64,000 nucleotides of DNA. Origin: Capra hircus (Eukaryota > Chordata > Mammalia > Artiodactyla > Bovidae). The notes below the pieces were generated by a model. That model worked only from the letters and a program-made list of their open reading frames with translations, did not search any database and was not told the origin of the DNA. The stretch lies in the NCBI RefSeq assembly GCF_001704415.2, contig NC_030814.1, positions 70,239,121 to 70,303,120 of the forward strand, in the 5' to 3' direction. A program made the translations under genes and the position numbers. Shown piece after piece: positions 32,289 through 44,036 of this stretch; within the stretch, counting starts at the first letter, position 1, and every line of letters starts with the position of its first letter.

Positions 32289-33721
32289 AGCAGAAAGGAC
32301 TCTTTGGAATTGCTACCAAAAGCACAGGTTCAATTCTTGGCGCTGTGAGACCAAGGGGAAACTTCTTATTATTGAAGCATTGGCAGGTAACTATTTAGAA
32401 TGAACCCTAGAGACAATGGAATGCTGGATCTTTTCCAACTAGTTTCCTCTTATAGCATCGTTTAACTACTATCATATAGATAACCTAATCATTGTTTTTC
32501 AGTCAAATGATTGACAATCATGAGTGGAAAAAAGCTCTTCGATAAAAGCCAGCTGATCAAATGAGGTCTTCTCATAATGCATCTGAAACCCGCCATCCAG
32601 AGCTGCTTCTCTTGCTCTGGATATTCTCAGAATCATCTTATTGGCTTCTTCAGGGGCTGCTGAAATTCTGTAGTCTGCACCACTTGATTGCTCCTCTTCC
32701 AGATAGTCCTAGTTATAAAATTCCCAGCCTTCCTTGTGTCCACCTACCCCATCCCCCCTTCTCGAAGCCAAGGCTGGCAATCTGGCCTGTCTGCTCCCCA
32801 GACTTGGGCCAGTTAGCAAAACCCCGGTCCCTCTCTTGCTCTGCCGTTGGCTGTGTCTCCTCCTGCTCGATTGGGCCTCCTGGTCAGCTCTGGCGAGTCT
32901 CCTTTGTGGGTGGTTCAGGGATGCTCCTGGCTCCAGCTGCCTACGTCCATCAGTGGAAGGTCAGTCTTGCCATGTATCAGGTCTGTCTGCATGTCAATGC
33001 TCTCTTTATAGAGCTGGGACTGATCGTACATTTCCAATATTGTGCAAGCGGCTCAGCCTCCCAAAAGGGGATTATATTAAGAAGGGACCTACACTTTGAG
33101 ACAAGTTTTTTTTTAACTCAGATTTTTGTCATTTAAAACAATGACAGATTTTTGTGTCATTAAATATTCCAAAATCTCATCTGTCTTTTTTTCCTGATTA
33201 TGAATATTCAACTTTAATTTAGAATCTGGAATCTAGATGGCACAGTCCTACATTTCCCAGAGTGCAAAACTTCACTTGAAAGCTCAATTTCTAGAAGACA
33301 AAAGTAGCCAGATTTCTGCCCCTGCCCCCTGACTTTGAATGGGAGGTTGAAAGAGAGGATGGTAACCAATACTAGAGTGGAATACACTGAGATAACTGCT
33401 GCATTGTGTGGCCTTATTCTTGGTGCTTATGTTAAACCTTAATGTAAAGATTATGGTGTGATTTTTAGAACTGTATAGCTGTCTGTTTTTCAGGCAACAT
33501 GTGTGTATTTCAGGCCTCATGGGCTTGCAGAGATGGCCTCGGCTAATTATTTTGTGTTTTAATATTAATAACACGAACTTCCACTCAATCATTTTAATAA
33601 CAGGGCCTTCCTCTGCTCTACAGTGAGGACCTCAGTGTGGATTAGAAAATGTGTCTGTAAAACTACATGGAATCATTAATTGACCACAGCCCCTGTAGCA
33701 GAGCTTTTGCTGTCTACATAT
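32289..33721. other. Intergenic, no gene recognised
   Basis: A 191-residue frame at 32561-33136 has no recognisable domain, no CpG island and no splice context, so I do not call it a gene. No repeat family is assigned. Confidence 0.45.
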
Positions 33722-33912
33722 TGCTTCCCTGATGGCTCAGATGGTAAAGCATCTGCCAGCAATACAGGAGACGTGGGTTCGATCCCTGGGTCGGGAAGAT
33801 CCCCTAGAGAAGGGAATGGCAACCCACTCAGTATTCTTGCCTGGAGAGTTCTATGGACAGAGGAGCCTGGCAGGCTACAGAGCTGGACAGGACTGAGCAA
33901 CTGAACAGACTG
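33722..33912 (+). mobile_element. Bov-tA SINE
   Basis: ttgcttccctgatggctcag head, then gggttcgatccctgggtcg, then the Bov-A body, ending gactgagcaactgaac. Confidence 0.92.
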
Positions 33913-33914
33913 AC

Positions 33915-34060
33915 AGTCAGAAAAGTGGCCCTTGACTTGACTTTGTTGGCCCTCTGATCTCAGACTTCCAGCTTCCAGAACTGTGAGAAGTCATTTTTTT
34001 CTGTTTATAAGCCACCCAGCCTGTGGTATTGTATCACAGCAGCATGAACAGGCTAAGACA
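33915..34060 (+). repeat. MLT1-like (MaLR) LTR 3' part
   Basis: Resembles the 3' end of an ancient MaLR LTR: agacttccagcttcc, agaactgtgagaagtc, ataagccacccagcctg, aacaggctaagaca. Family assignment is from memory. Confidence 0.55.
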
Positions 34061-34141
34061 GGCTTACAGCTATAAACAACATGAATGATTTCTTTGACAT
34101 TAATATTGAGCACAATAAATTGGATGTAAAACAGTTTGTAA

Positions 34142-34540
34142 GGGCTTCCCAGGTGGCTCAGAGGTAAGGAATCCACTTGACAAGCAGGAGACCCAGGTTT
34201 GAACCCTGGCTTGGGAAGATCCTCTGGAGAAGAAAATGGCAACCCACTCTAGTATTTTTTTAAAATTTTTATTTATTTGGCTGTGCCAGGCCTTTGTTGT
34301 AGCACGTGGGATCTAGTCCCCTGTCCAGGGATCAAACTCAGGCTCCCTGCATTGGGAGCTCGGTGTTCTACCCACTGGACCACCAGGGAAGTCCCCACCC
34401 CAGTATTCTCGCCTGGGAAATCCCACGGACAGAGGAGCCTGGTGGGTTACAGTCCACGGGGTTGCAAAGAGTCAGACTTAGCAACTAAACAAAACCAACA
34501 AAACATGATTTTGTGACTAAACAGCAACAAAAAAACAGTT
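34142..34540 (+). mobile_element. Bov-tA SINE split by a CHR SINE
   Basis: Left part 34142-34257 (agggcttcccaggtggctcag to caacccactctagtat), right part from about 34399 (cagtattctcgcctggg to the CAA-rich tail). Confidence 0.9.
34258..34398 (-). mobile_element. CHR-type SINE inserted inside a Bov-tA
   Basis: In reverse it runs from tttatttatttggctgtgcc to ccaccagggaagtccc. The host SINE sequence ccactctagtatt / ccaccccagtatt is duplicated on its two sides. Confidence 0.85.
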
Positions 34541-34589
34541 TGAATTCTGTTGATTTCATACATACGACACTCAAGCATGAGTACAACTA

Positions 34590-34800
34590 ATCAGTGGTGA
34601 CAAGTTAGAAATTTTATTACTGCAGGGAAGGAAGTACTGACACTGACAAGTGGCATGAGGAAAGTATTTTGGGTGCTGGAAATGTTCTGTATTAATCTGG
34701 GTGACACACACAGACACAGACACTTATGTATTCACTTAGTTGTGCACTTACGAGTTTTGCACATGTGAGAGTACACAATAAAGATATCTTTGCACAAAAA
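34590..34800 (+). repeat. Ancient L1 3' end, tentative
   Basis: gtgctggaaatgttctgtatt, then ttgtgcacttacgagttttg, then acacaataaag resembles the 3' UTR of old L1M elements. Confidence 0.45.
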
Positions 34801-34829
34801 TTATAAAGTATATGAGTTAATTAATGAGA

Positions 34830-35400
34830 AAAACCACTGCAGTAGTTTTTTTATTACTGCATAACAAATTTCCACAAGTTTAGTGGCTTAAAACAACACA
34901 AATTTATTATCATATAGTTTTTGTGAGTCAGGAGCCTGGCGACAGGTTAGCAAGGTCCTCTCCTCATGGCTTACCAGGTAAAATGAAGGTGTTGGCTGTT
35001 GCTGCTACATGGCAGCAGGCTCAGGTTCTATCCCATCCTCACTAGCTGTTGACAGAGTTCAGTTCCTTGCTGTTGTAAGACAGAAATCCCCATTTCCTTG
35101 TTAGCTGTTGGCTGGGGGCTCCTCTAAGAGCCCCTCTGCTGGTTCACTGGCCCTCTCACAGTAAGGTAGTTTACTCCTCCTTTGAGGTCATGGTAAGGCC
35201 TCTCTCTAAGAATTGGCCTTCTTCTAAAGGGTCCCACCGATTAAGTCAGGCCCACCCAGATGATTCCCTTTTTGATTAGCTCAAAGCCAACTGACCAATG
35301 ACCTTAATTACCTCTGCAAAATCTCTGCTTCTATAAAAAGTAACATGATCCTGGGAGTGACATCCAGTCATAGCCACTCATGGGAAAAGGATTATGCTAG
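34830..35400 (-). repeat. MLT1-like (MaLR) LTR, reverse orientation
   Basis: tgcataacaaatttccacaag, then gtggcttaaaacaacac, later ccttaattacctctgcaaa, is a common ancient LTR-type repeat pattern. The exact subfamily is unknown. Confidence 0.5.
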
Positions 35401-36419
35401 GCATGGGCACCATTGTGGGAACCTGTATCTATAGATACATCACATTTTCTTTGCCTTCAGGAAGTGCTGCCAGCATCCTCCCTGAATGCTGTTCAACTCA
35501 CAAGCCCACAGGGTAGCTCCATCCAACACTATTGCCGCCATCATCTCTATCCAGGATTGTTGCTACACCCTTCATCAGTAACCCCGACAACACCTCCTTC
35601 CAGAACATCAGAAAGTTGTCCATTTCTTCTCTGCTTACTCCATTAACCAAGCTCAAAGGGATGTGTGAACAAAGCCCAGAATTTGCAGTAAGAAATAAAA
35701 CACAATTGACACTGGTGATGGGTGTTAGGCAACAAGGGGGAAAACCAGAAAGTAATAGGTGAGGAGGTACCCAGCATGACAAACTCTCACCTGGATAGAA
35801 TCCTTTCAAACCGTGTGGGTAATTTCTTGTGTCATTGAAGAAATCACTTAGATGAATCTTTTAGATAAAATAATAATTTTAGCTAAATAACGATCATCTA
35901 GATAAGAGCATTCTTAGTTTTTCTAATAATGATATTCACAATTTGACAGAAGGAAACTCTTCTGTCAAAGCTTGAGGACTCAATTCTGCGGGTTCTGGTT
36001 CTATTCCCAACAGGCAGAGGGAACCCCTTGCTGTTGGCGCCCTCTACTGCCAATAATCTGTAGTTGCAATTTTGGAAGAGAATTCTTTGGAGGTGAGGGG
36101 GCGGTTCTGTGAACCTGGATGGGAAAAAAAGAACAGAATTCATATTTTTCCTAGTTACTAAGTGAAATAGAGTCTTTATTTCAATTCTTAATGCGGGCAA
36201 CAGACCCCAGTAGGATTAACAGGACCTGTGACTTCACTGCCAATAGAAATTGCAGATGTTTTCACATCGTATCATAGTTGTAAATACTTTTTATCATTTA
36301 TGCCCCTTAGTATTTAAAAAAATTATGGTAATTATTAGATATGCTTCTGGATCTTGTTATTAAGTGTGTTTATAAAGCAGTATATTTATTTCTATATTGA
36401 AAATTGATTTAAAAATATT
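35401..36419. other. Intergenic, no feature recognised
   Basis: No repeat family or exon is assigned. Confidence 0.4.
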
Positions 36420-36640
36420 TGGTAACTGGTTGCTCAGACGGTAAAGCGTCTACCTGCAATGCGGAAGACCCTGGTTCTATCCCTGAGTCGGGAAGATCCC
36501 CTGGAGAAGGAAATGGAAACCCACTCCAGTACTCTTGCCTAGAAAGTTCCATGGATGGAGGAGCCTGGTGGGCTACAGTCCATGGGGTTACAAAGAGTTG
36601 GACACAACTGAGCGACTTCACTTTCTTTCTTTCTTTTCAG
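36420..36640 (+). mobile_element. Bov-tA SINE
   Basis: tRNA-like head with ggttctatccctgagtcgg, the Bov-A body, and a (CTTT)n tail at 36622-36638. Confidence 0.9.
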
Positions 36641-37219
36641 TAGAATTGGGTTCTTTAAGATGCCATGTATTTTGTACATATAAAACATGATTCTGAGAGA
36701 AGGTCCATAGTGTTCACCAGACTTAGCAAGGGGTTCATGATCCCAGAAAGGTTGAAGCTCTTGGAAACAGTGCAAGAGAGGTGGAATGAAACCCCCTTTA
36801 ATAAAAGAGCAGTGACTTTCCAAGAACCAGGAAGGGCCCAGAACCCAGGGTGGTCAGGGAGAGTTTCACACTTGTAAAGTAACAAAGAGGTGCTGGTGGT
36901 CTCCACTAGCACACTGCTGGGGAGAAGTTGGTGGAAACTGGCATGCCATCTGGGACTGGTCAGACTAGAGTTGAGTCTACTTCTGCAAGAAATGTCCCTC
37001 GTCAAGAGTATGGGCTGGTCAGGATTTGCTTGTTGAAGGAATGAAGGATTACGGCAAGCCACACTTTTACTTTTTATTCATTGATATACTCAATTCATTC
37101 ATACATTTCTGTGACCTGCTCCTGTTCTAGGCCCTCCTCTAGATCTTAAGCATAAAGAGATGTGTGCCTTAGAGAACTCAGGGACTTGTGGGTAAGATAA
37201 GGTTTCATACTGAGAGACA
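36641..37219. other. Intergenic, no feature recognised
   Basis: The 135-residue reverse frame at 36655-37062 has no domain or gene context. Confidence 0.4.
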
Positions 37220-37221
37220 AG

Positions 37222-37500
37222 TGCTGCTGCTGCTGCTGCTAAGTCACTTCAGTCGTGTCCGACTCTGTGCAACCGCATAGATGGCAGCCCACCAGGCTCC
37301 GCCATCCCTGGGATTCTCCAGGTAAGAACACTGGAGTGGGTTGCCATTTCCTCCTCCAATGCATGAAAGTGAAAAGTGAAAGTGAAGTTACCCAGTCGTG
37401 TCCGACTCGTAGCGATCCCATGGACTGCAGCCTACCAGGCTCCTCTGTCCATGGGATTTTCTAGGCAAGAGTACTGGAGTGGCTTGCCATTGCCTTCTCC
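37222..37500 (-). mobile_element. Bov-A2 SINE
   Basis: (CTG)n then aagtcacttcagtcgtgtcc. Two monomers, ending ttgccattgccttctcc. Confidence 0.92.
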
Positions 37501-38345
37501 GGAGAATGTGCCCTAAATGGAGGGGGGAGAGGCAGAAAGTTGCAAAGGGAGAAGTACAAGTTTTCAGGCACATGGGAGAGTCAGAGTGCAGCAGGGACAG
37601 CATTCATGATTCTGGTGCACCCAGGTGCATTCTTATACCAGACCTCACCTGTGGCCCCCACGTGGAGTGGGGTGGGACCGGGTGGGCGGAGGGAGGGGAG
37701 TGAGTATTGCTGGAGGTGCATGCTCCGAGAATAATGGGTCACAGTTTCAAGGACAGAGTCTGCTACATAATTTGAAGGGCACAGAGCAAAAAAAAAGAAA
37801 AAACGTAGGGACTGTTGTTCAAACAAGCAAGAAAGTTAAAGATACTAAAGCTAAAAGCATAAATGCAAGGCTTTCCCTCTCTTCTGCGGTCTTTCTCATG
37901 ACTTGTCATGGTGGATTTTGATTTTTGTTTGTTTTTTGTTTTGCTAGTCAATGTCATTCTAAGTAAAGAAAAATCAAAAACCTAAATTATTAGCATGGGT
38001 TTTTTATTCACCTTTTTATTATGCAATGCTGGTTTTAAATGCAGATAAAAGAACATTTCACTCAAATACAGAATTGCCAGAATCCCACACGATCCTCATT
38101 TGGTAGCTCATAAACACACAGGGACTTCATTCTTGTTGTAACAGTGGAAACGCTACACAAAACTAGCTCAACTATTTTTATTTCACTTCTTGAAATGACA
38201 TTCTACCTTCTGCTTACTGACAAGAAAGGATTGAAGGAGTAATGGGTCTCCCTATCTTTCTCTTTCCTTGTCTCTCCTTACTCAGTCCTAAGCTAACGGC
38301 TTACCTTGAATTCAACTTTGAGTTTTACTGAATTCACATGCCTTA
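37501..38345. other. Intergenic, no feature recognised
   Basis: No assigned repeat or exon. Confidence 0.4.
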
Positions 38346-38467
38346 TGGAGAAGGAAATAGCACCCCACTCCAGTATTCTTGCCTGGAGAATCCTGTGGAC
38401 AGAGGAGCCTGGTGGGCTGCTGTCCATGGGGTCACACAGAGTTGGACATGACTGAAGCGACCTAGCA
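38346..38467 (+). mobile_element. Bov-A SINE monomer
   Basis: tggagaaggaaatagcacccc to gactgaagcgacctagca. Single monomer. Confidence 0.85.
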
Positions 38468-38590
38468 TTAGCATGCCTTGTGGGCCCAAGAGATATTGCT
38501 GATTGTGTACAAATGGGGTGGCAAGAAACACGGGACATATAATGCACAACAGTGCATAGATCTCTGTTCATAGGCATGCTTCATTGTCCT

Positions 38591-38645
38591 GCTGCTGCTG
38601 CTGCTGCTAAGTCTGACTCTGTGCGACCCCATAGACGGCAGCTCG
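38591..38645 (-). mobile_element. Bov-A2 3' fragment
   Basis: (CTG)n, aagtctgactctgtgcg, then accccatagacggcagc. The rest of the element is absent. Confidence 0.75.
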
Positions 38646-38775
38646 CCTTCAAAGACCAAATCATAAAGAATTTCAACACAGCAGGGCCTTAAACCAAGCC
38701 ACCCTCTTATCAGCTGTGGCCTTGAACTGGCACTGGGGAAGAGGAAGAGTGCTAGGCTGCATGATACGGCCTCTG

Positions 38776-39535
38776 TGTCTGGCTTCTTTCACTTTTTTCT
38801 TTTTATGGCTGAATAATACCACACTGTATAGCTATGAGTGTGTGCTAAGTCACTTTAGTCATGCAATCCTAAGGACTGTAGCCCACCAGCTCCTCTGTCC
38901 ATGGGATTCTCCAGGCAAGAATACTGGAGTGGGTTGCCATGCCTTCTTCCAGGCCCAGGGATCAACTCACATTTCTTTAAGTTTCCTGCACTGGCAGGCA
39001 GGTTCTTTATCTAGCATCACCTGGGAAGCTCTTTATAGCTGTACTACATTTTATTTGTCCATTTGATGGACATTTGGGTTGTTTCCACTTATTGGCTATT
39101 AGAAATAATACTAGTATGAATATTACATGTGTAAGTTTTTGCATGAACATATGCTTTTCATTCTTTTTGTTATGTGCCTAGGAGTGAATTGCTGGGTTGT
39201 ATAGTAACTTTTTGATACCAGAGTTAAACTTAACACATGAGAATTCCAGTGCTACCATTTATATGAAATCTCTAGAAAAGGAACATCCATAGAGACAGAA
39301 AGCAGACCAGTGGTTGTCTGTGTTTAAAGGAGAGAGTGAAGTTTGACTGCAAATGGGCATGCAGGAAATTTTTATCATAACAGAACACTTAAAATTGGAT
39401 TGTGGTGATAGTTGCAGAAATCTGCAAAAAAGATTGAGTAAAGAATCACAAAACTGTATACTTACAGTGAATGAACTTTGTTGCACATTAATCATACCTC
39501 AAGAAAGCTGTTACGAAATGCTAAAACAAAAAATC
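38776..39535 (+). mobile_element. Old L1 3' end with 5' inversion
   Basis: 38776-39225 is L1 ORF2-end sequence in reverse (ttttatggctgaataatacc, then ttgatggacatttgggttg). 39240-39535 is the adjoining L1 3' UTR in forward orientation (accatttatatgaaatc, then acttacagtgaatg). The two parts meet close together in L1 coordinates, as expected for a twin-primed, 5'-inverted insertion. A Bov-tA interrupts the inverted part. Confidence 0.65.
38838..39036 (-). mobile_element. Bov-tA SINE nested in L1
   Basis: gtgtgctaagtcacttt, then ccatgggattctccagg, to the tRNA-like head near cacctgggaagct. Host sequence tatagct(a/g)t occurs on both sides (about 38828 and 39036), a possible target duplication. Confidence 0.82.
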
Positions 39536-40049
39536 AAAGCCACAACAGTGTGCAGGCATTTTTCAGGGAATGGCATGGGTGACAATTGTAGTGTGCAAAA
39601 TTATTTAAATGACCCAGAAACATACTGTTCATGTAACACTTTAATGTCGCTTAGCAGGTGTGTATCTTGCACCTTGAAAGTTGAAATTTATTGATGGTAT
39701 TGCTTGCGGTGAAGCTAGAGTAATTATATAAGTATCAAAGCTATGAGTAAATTTAAAGAAATGTCAATTAAATGAAGTGAGCAGCCATTGTAAGACTGGA
39801 GAAGTTGAATGAGAGTGATGGAAGTCATCCAACGTAAAACTGCCAAAACAGAGAACTTACCAAGAGATAGTTTGAAAAATGAAAACTGAATGTCACAGAA
39901 ATAAAATAATCCAGTTTATGGCGAAAACAAACACATCCACCCCATGGTGTGTCTGCATGAGGTGCCAGTTTAGCTGATTTTTTGTGCATGATGTGAAAGC
40001 TATTTACTGTTGCTTGAACAAATAGGAGATTTTCACCTTTTATATGCTA
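39536..40049. other. Intergenic, no feature recognised
   Basis: A/T-rich. No exon or repeat is assigned. Confidence 0.4.
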
Positions 40050-40051
40050 TA

Positions 40052-40308
40052 ACTGTCTTTTTTGTTTTGGTTGCATTGGGCCTTTGTTGCTTCACTGAGC
40101 TTTCTCTGGTTGCAGTGAGCAGGGGCTACTCTCTAGGTACGGTTGCCTTTCTTGTTGTGACTCATGGTCTCCAGAGTAGGGGTTCAGTAGCTGTGCACAT
40201 GGGCTTTCCTGCCCAGTGGCATGTGGAATCTCACCAGAGAAAGGATCAAACCTGTGTCCCCTGCATTGTAGGTGAATTCTAAACCTCTGGAACACCAGGG
40301 AAGTCCCT
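40052..40308 (-). mobile_element. CHR-type SINE
   Basis: In reverse: ttttggttgcattgggcc, then tctggttgcagtgagc, then aaacctgtgtcccctgc, then caccagggaagtccc. Confidence 0.82.
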
Positions 40309-40374
40309 ACAACTGTCTTTTAAAATTAAACTTCAAAGGATTCTATTTATAAGCACTCAGGACTGCAGAGAAGT

Positions 40375-40600
40375 TGTAGGGTTAAGAGTGTGTGTGACTT
40401 CTGGACTGCTCCCACCTGGGGTGGTGTCAGGCCTCCCCTCTGCATCCTCACTATCAGGATGGATCCTGGGCAAGTTAGCCATCATCTGGAGGCTCCAGAT
40501 TTCTCATCTGCAGAACAGATGATAGTAGTATCTTTCTTATAGGGTGATGAGGAGGGCTAAATGAATAAACAAGTACAAAGCACAAGTTGAGAAATACTTA
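40375..40600 (+). repeat. MIR SINE, tentative
   Basis: tgggcaagttagcc, then atttctcatctgcagaac, then agggtgatgaggagggctaaatga matches MIR core and 3' order. Diverged. Confidence 0.55.
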
Positions 40601-40860
40601 CTGGATCAGCAGGTATGCCAGGGTAGGCTTTGTTTTAGGTTCAGGGGATACAGCAGGAAGGCAAGGAGACAGAGGAATACCCTGCTCTCCAGCACAACAA
40701 TCAGAAGGGTGGGGGGAGGGATGGTTGCACAACAGGAAGACACAATATACAGACCAGCAAGAATGGGGAATGGCTGGGAGGAGGACATCTGAGGTAGGAC
40801 CAGAGGAAGCCCTGGGAGGGATTAGAACAATGGAAGACAAAAGGGGGAAGTTCCGAGGGG

Positions 40861-41060
40861 CCTGGGCTTGCCTGGTGGCTCAGACAAGGTAAAGAATCTG
40901 CCTGCAGTGCAGTAGACCTGGGTTTGATCCCTGAGTCAGGAAGATCCCCGAGAGAAGGGAATGGATACCCACTCCAGTATTCCTGCCTGGAGAATCCCAT
41001 GGACAGAGGAGCCTGGCAGGCTACAATCCATGGGATCACAAACAGTGGAGGGGACTAACA
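40861..41060 (+). mobile_element. Bov-tA SINE
   Basis: gggcttgcctggtggctcag head, then gggtttgatccctgagtc, then the body to caatccatgggatcac. Confidence 0.92.
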
Positions 41061-42029
41061 CACGATCCTGATGTGGGTGGGTGGATGTGTGGGTGGGGGG
41101 CTGCTGGGCTGAGGTTTCTGTGTGTTATCATCAAGGATACTAAATAAATAATAAAAGTGTTGGTAGTTGCCCCATTTTCCTGCAGCCTAAGCTTCTGCTT
41201 TTCTATTAACTGTTACAACTTATGTAAAGCAGATGGTCCTGAGCTTTTCACTCTGAAAGCTCTTTTAGGAGCTCTTTCAGGTGGGACATGGACCAAGGAG
41301 GGTTGAGGTCATCCTGGGGTCCCTTTGAAACCTGCTCCTCAGGCTTCAGGTATACCTGCTCGGAGTGCAGAGTCTTCTCTCTCCTTTTCCCTGCTCCTTG
41401 TGCCTCACTCCAGGCTCATTAACAGGAAAGTTTCAGCAAGAGAGCTGCTGGGAGAGGCAGGCATCCCTTGGGACATAAAGGTCCCTGGTCTTGCTGAGAA
41501 ACTTACCAAGGACCAAGTTCGATAGAAGGAGTCCCTCCCTGCCTTGGAGTCTTGGCTGCTCCCAGTGGGAAAGCACTTACCCATCTGATGGAAGCCACAT
41601 GTCTTTGGCAACAGCTCCAGGTTGATCTGCCAGGGCTCCAGGGTGCAGGACAGTTGCTGCTCTTCCCATCATAGGAGCAGGAACTTCCCCTCTCTGTTGC
41701 CAGGCGAATGTCCCCCTGGCATTCCTTTCTCCACTGACACGCCATGGCTTACACTTCTCTCCTTGAAGGGCTGTTTAATGGGAGCATCATCTGAATCATC
41801 CCCTCCTAGGGCTGGTTTGAGGATCAGAGGGAGCTAGGTGTGTTCACTGGTTTTCAAAACTTAACTGACTGTAAATATGATGTCCCAAATTAGATAGGAT
41901 AAGATGAAGCACATGACAAACGAGGGATTGGGAAGGGGGTGACATCTTCCACCCGGGGACTGAAAACAGCTTTCTGGAGAAGGTTTCAGACTAGCTCCCC
42001 ATGTACCCAGTTTGTCTGACATGGAGGTG
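41061..42029. other. Intergenic, no gene recognised
   Basis: Single-copy in appearance. Short open frames only. Confidence 0.4.
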
Positions 42030-42382
42030 TTGACTTGAAAAATATTCTCAACCTGAATTTGAGAATCATGTTTTATTTGGTGGGAAGTTTTAGGACTTCA
42101 AGCCCTGGAGAAAGCATCTCAAGTAACTCTGAAAGAATTTCTCTGAGGAGTCTGCAGGGGAGCTAAGTTATACAGAAGTTTTGCAACAAAGGGCAGGTAG
42201 GTGGAACATCAAAAGATGATTGTTAAAGAAAATCAGATATCCCAAGTTAAGGAATGTAGTGCTTTTCTATTCATGGGAAGATGCAAGAGTCTGGGCTCAC
42301 TGAAATCTTTCCTTTGATATGCTCCTCAGCTGTCTGGGGCCAATATCTTGTGTTTTCATATGGGAGTTTCCTCAGGGTTCCC

Positions 42383-42626
42383 CCGGAGAAGGCAATGGCA
42401 CCCCACTCCAGTACTCTTGCTTGGTAGGCTGCAGTCCATGGGGTCGCTAAGAGTCGGATACGACTGAACGACTTCACTTTTACTTTTCAGCTTCATGCAT
42501 TGGAGAAGGAAATGGCAACCCACTCCAGGGTTCTTGCCTGGAGAATCCCAGGGATCCCACCGGAATCCCTGGTGGGAGGCCATCTATGGGGTTGCGCAGA
42601 GTTGGACACGACTGAAGCGACTTAGC

Positions 42627-42702
<76 letters not shown>

Positions 42703-42708
42703 GCAACA
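42383..42708 (+). mobile_element. Bov-A2 SINE with long AGC tail
   Basis: cggagaaggcaatggcacccc, second monomer from about 42500, then gaagcgacttagcagc. Flanked by CAGGGTTC at about 42374-42381 and 42707-42714. Confidence 0.92.
42624..42706. repeat. (AGC)n microsatellite, about 27 units
   Basis: Nearly pure AGC array with two AGT interruptions (42636-42638 and 42678-42680) at the 3' end of the SINE. Likely polymorphic. It gives poly-Ser, poly-Ala and poly-Cys frames that are not proteins. Confidence 0.93.
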
Positions 42709-42870
42709 GGGTTCACTGTAGGGAGTAGCTGCAGTCTGATGACCACTAGATGGCAGGCATTCTTTGTTTCCTTTCTGAATTCCTTCAGGGCTCACCCTTG
42801 GGATGACAGCAATCCCTGGTGACTGTGACTTCCTTTGTTTACTGATAAGGCAGGAAATATTCTCATGCTC

Positions 42871-43879
42871 AGAGATCAGCCTTTGGCTCAGGTTCCCTTG
42901 ACATTTCTCCTGGCCTTCAGCCACCCTGGAAAGGAACCTGAGAGATCTGAGGTCCTTTTGACCCCCAGAGGTCTAACTGAGCACAGAGGCAAAGTCCAGA
43001 CTTAGTGGGGGGAGCTTTGCTTTGGAAGTTTCACAGGTAGGGTCATTCTGAGTCTGGCATCCATGGGACAACTATGTTGGCTGGTCTCTGCCTATTTGGA
43101 ACTCCATGTGGATTCTGTTCCAGGGCTGCACGGCCTGGGAGACCTGAGCATGGAGTGTGGGGACATGCTTTGTGCTGCCAGCCAGCCATCCCCATCTCTG
43201 AGCTTGTTTTCACATCTGTAAAATGAGAGGGCAAAATAAGTTGATCTTGAAAGGTCCCTTCTAGCTCTGAAATTCCCTGCTCTTGTGGCATTTAAATTGG
43301 CCTTATTTTCAATAATGTCTCTGCCAAGCATCCTGTCCATTATCAGGGTGTTTGAAAGGCCAAAATCAAGAGGTCATTTTCTGGACTGCCTGAGTACTAC
43401 TGGAAAAGTTGGCCTCTGTGACATGTAATGAGGCACCACCCTTAAACTGCCCCCAAGCACCTCCCCACTATTGTTCTTCATTTTAGCCTGGGCCTGGGAC
43501 ACAGAAGTTCAGAAAAGAAGCAGTCTGTCACCAGAGCTGTTCCAACTATGGGTTCCTTTGCTCTGGGTTGGGACAAATCTGGCCGTTGTCTCAAAAGGAC
43601 CCACATGGGGGTCCCTGAAGACACGGAGGGTCTGGGAAAATTGCCCTCAGGTTTCCTCACCCTACTCCCAGTAGGACAGAGTTGGGGTGAGTGTACCAGA
43701 AACGTTCTTCTCATCAGTTAGTTCTCAAAGGCAAGAATTCAGGGAGCAAAATGTAGATGAATGGTGTAAAGTGCTGCAATGAACAGGAGGGAGCCTCAGA
43801 GGTTATATTTCAAAAGCCTATAACATTTTTTGGTGGGGTGGGGGTGTTCCTTATCTGGGTTTTCTTTTCTTGTTTTTTC
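42871..43879. other. Intergenic, nothing recognised
   Basis: Unremarkable single-copy DNA. Confidence 0.4.
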
Positions 43880-43931
43880 TTTGAAATTTAAAAAAAAATT
43901 GAAGTATGGCTGATTTACAATGTTGTGTTTG

Positions 43932-43935
<4 letters not shown>
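43880..43935 (-). repeat. L1 3' tail, reverse
   Basis: aaaaaaaattgaagtatggc then gatttacaatgttgtg matches the reversed 3' end of a bovine-type L1. It leads into the AT array. Confidence 0.6.

Positions 43936-44000
<65 letters not shown>
43936..44000. repeat. (AT)n microsatellite, about 32 units
   Basis: Pure AT dinucleotide run of 65 bp, probably expanded from the AT-rich L1 3' UTR segment. Confidence 0.95.
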
Positions 44001-44003
<3 letters not shown>

Positions 44004-44036
44004 TCCTTTATCAGATTCTTTTTCATTACAGGTGTC

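Larger units (their letters stand above)
42030..42870 (+). repeat. Unclassified dispersed repeat, copy 1 (possible LTR)
   Basis: Outside its Bov-A2 insertion this block aligns along its length with 44037-44850. Shared landmarks in order: catctcaagtaac, gttttgcaacaaag, cagct(g/a)tctggggcca, agatggcaggcattctttg, gatgactgtgac-like, cgtttactgat. I cannot name the family; an endogenous retroviral LTR is one possibility. Confidence 0.6.

Noticed and set aside
32561..33136. 191-residue open frame
   Set aside because: No domain, no CpG island, no splice context, composition typical of chance frames. Transcript evidence would be needed.
42480..42924. Poly-Ser, poly-Ala and poly-Cys open frames
   Set aside because: They are translations of the (AGC)n tail of a Bov-A2 SINE, not proteins.
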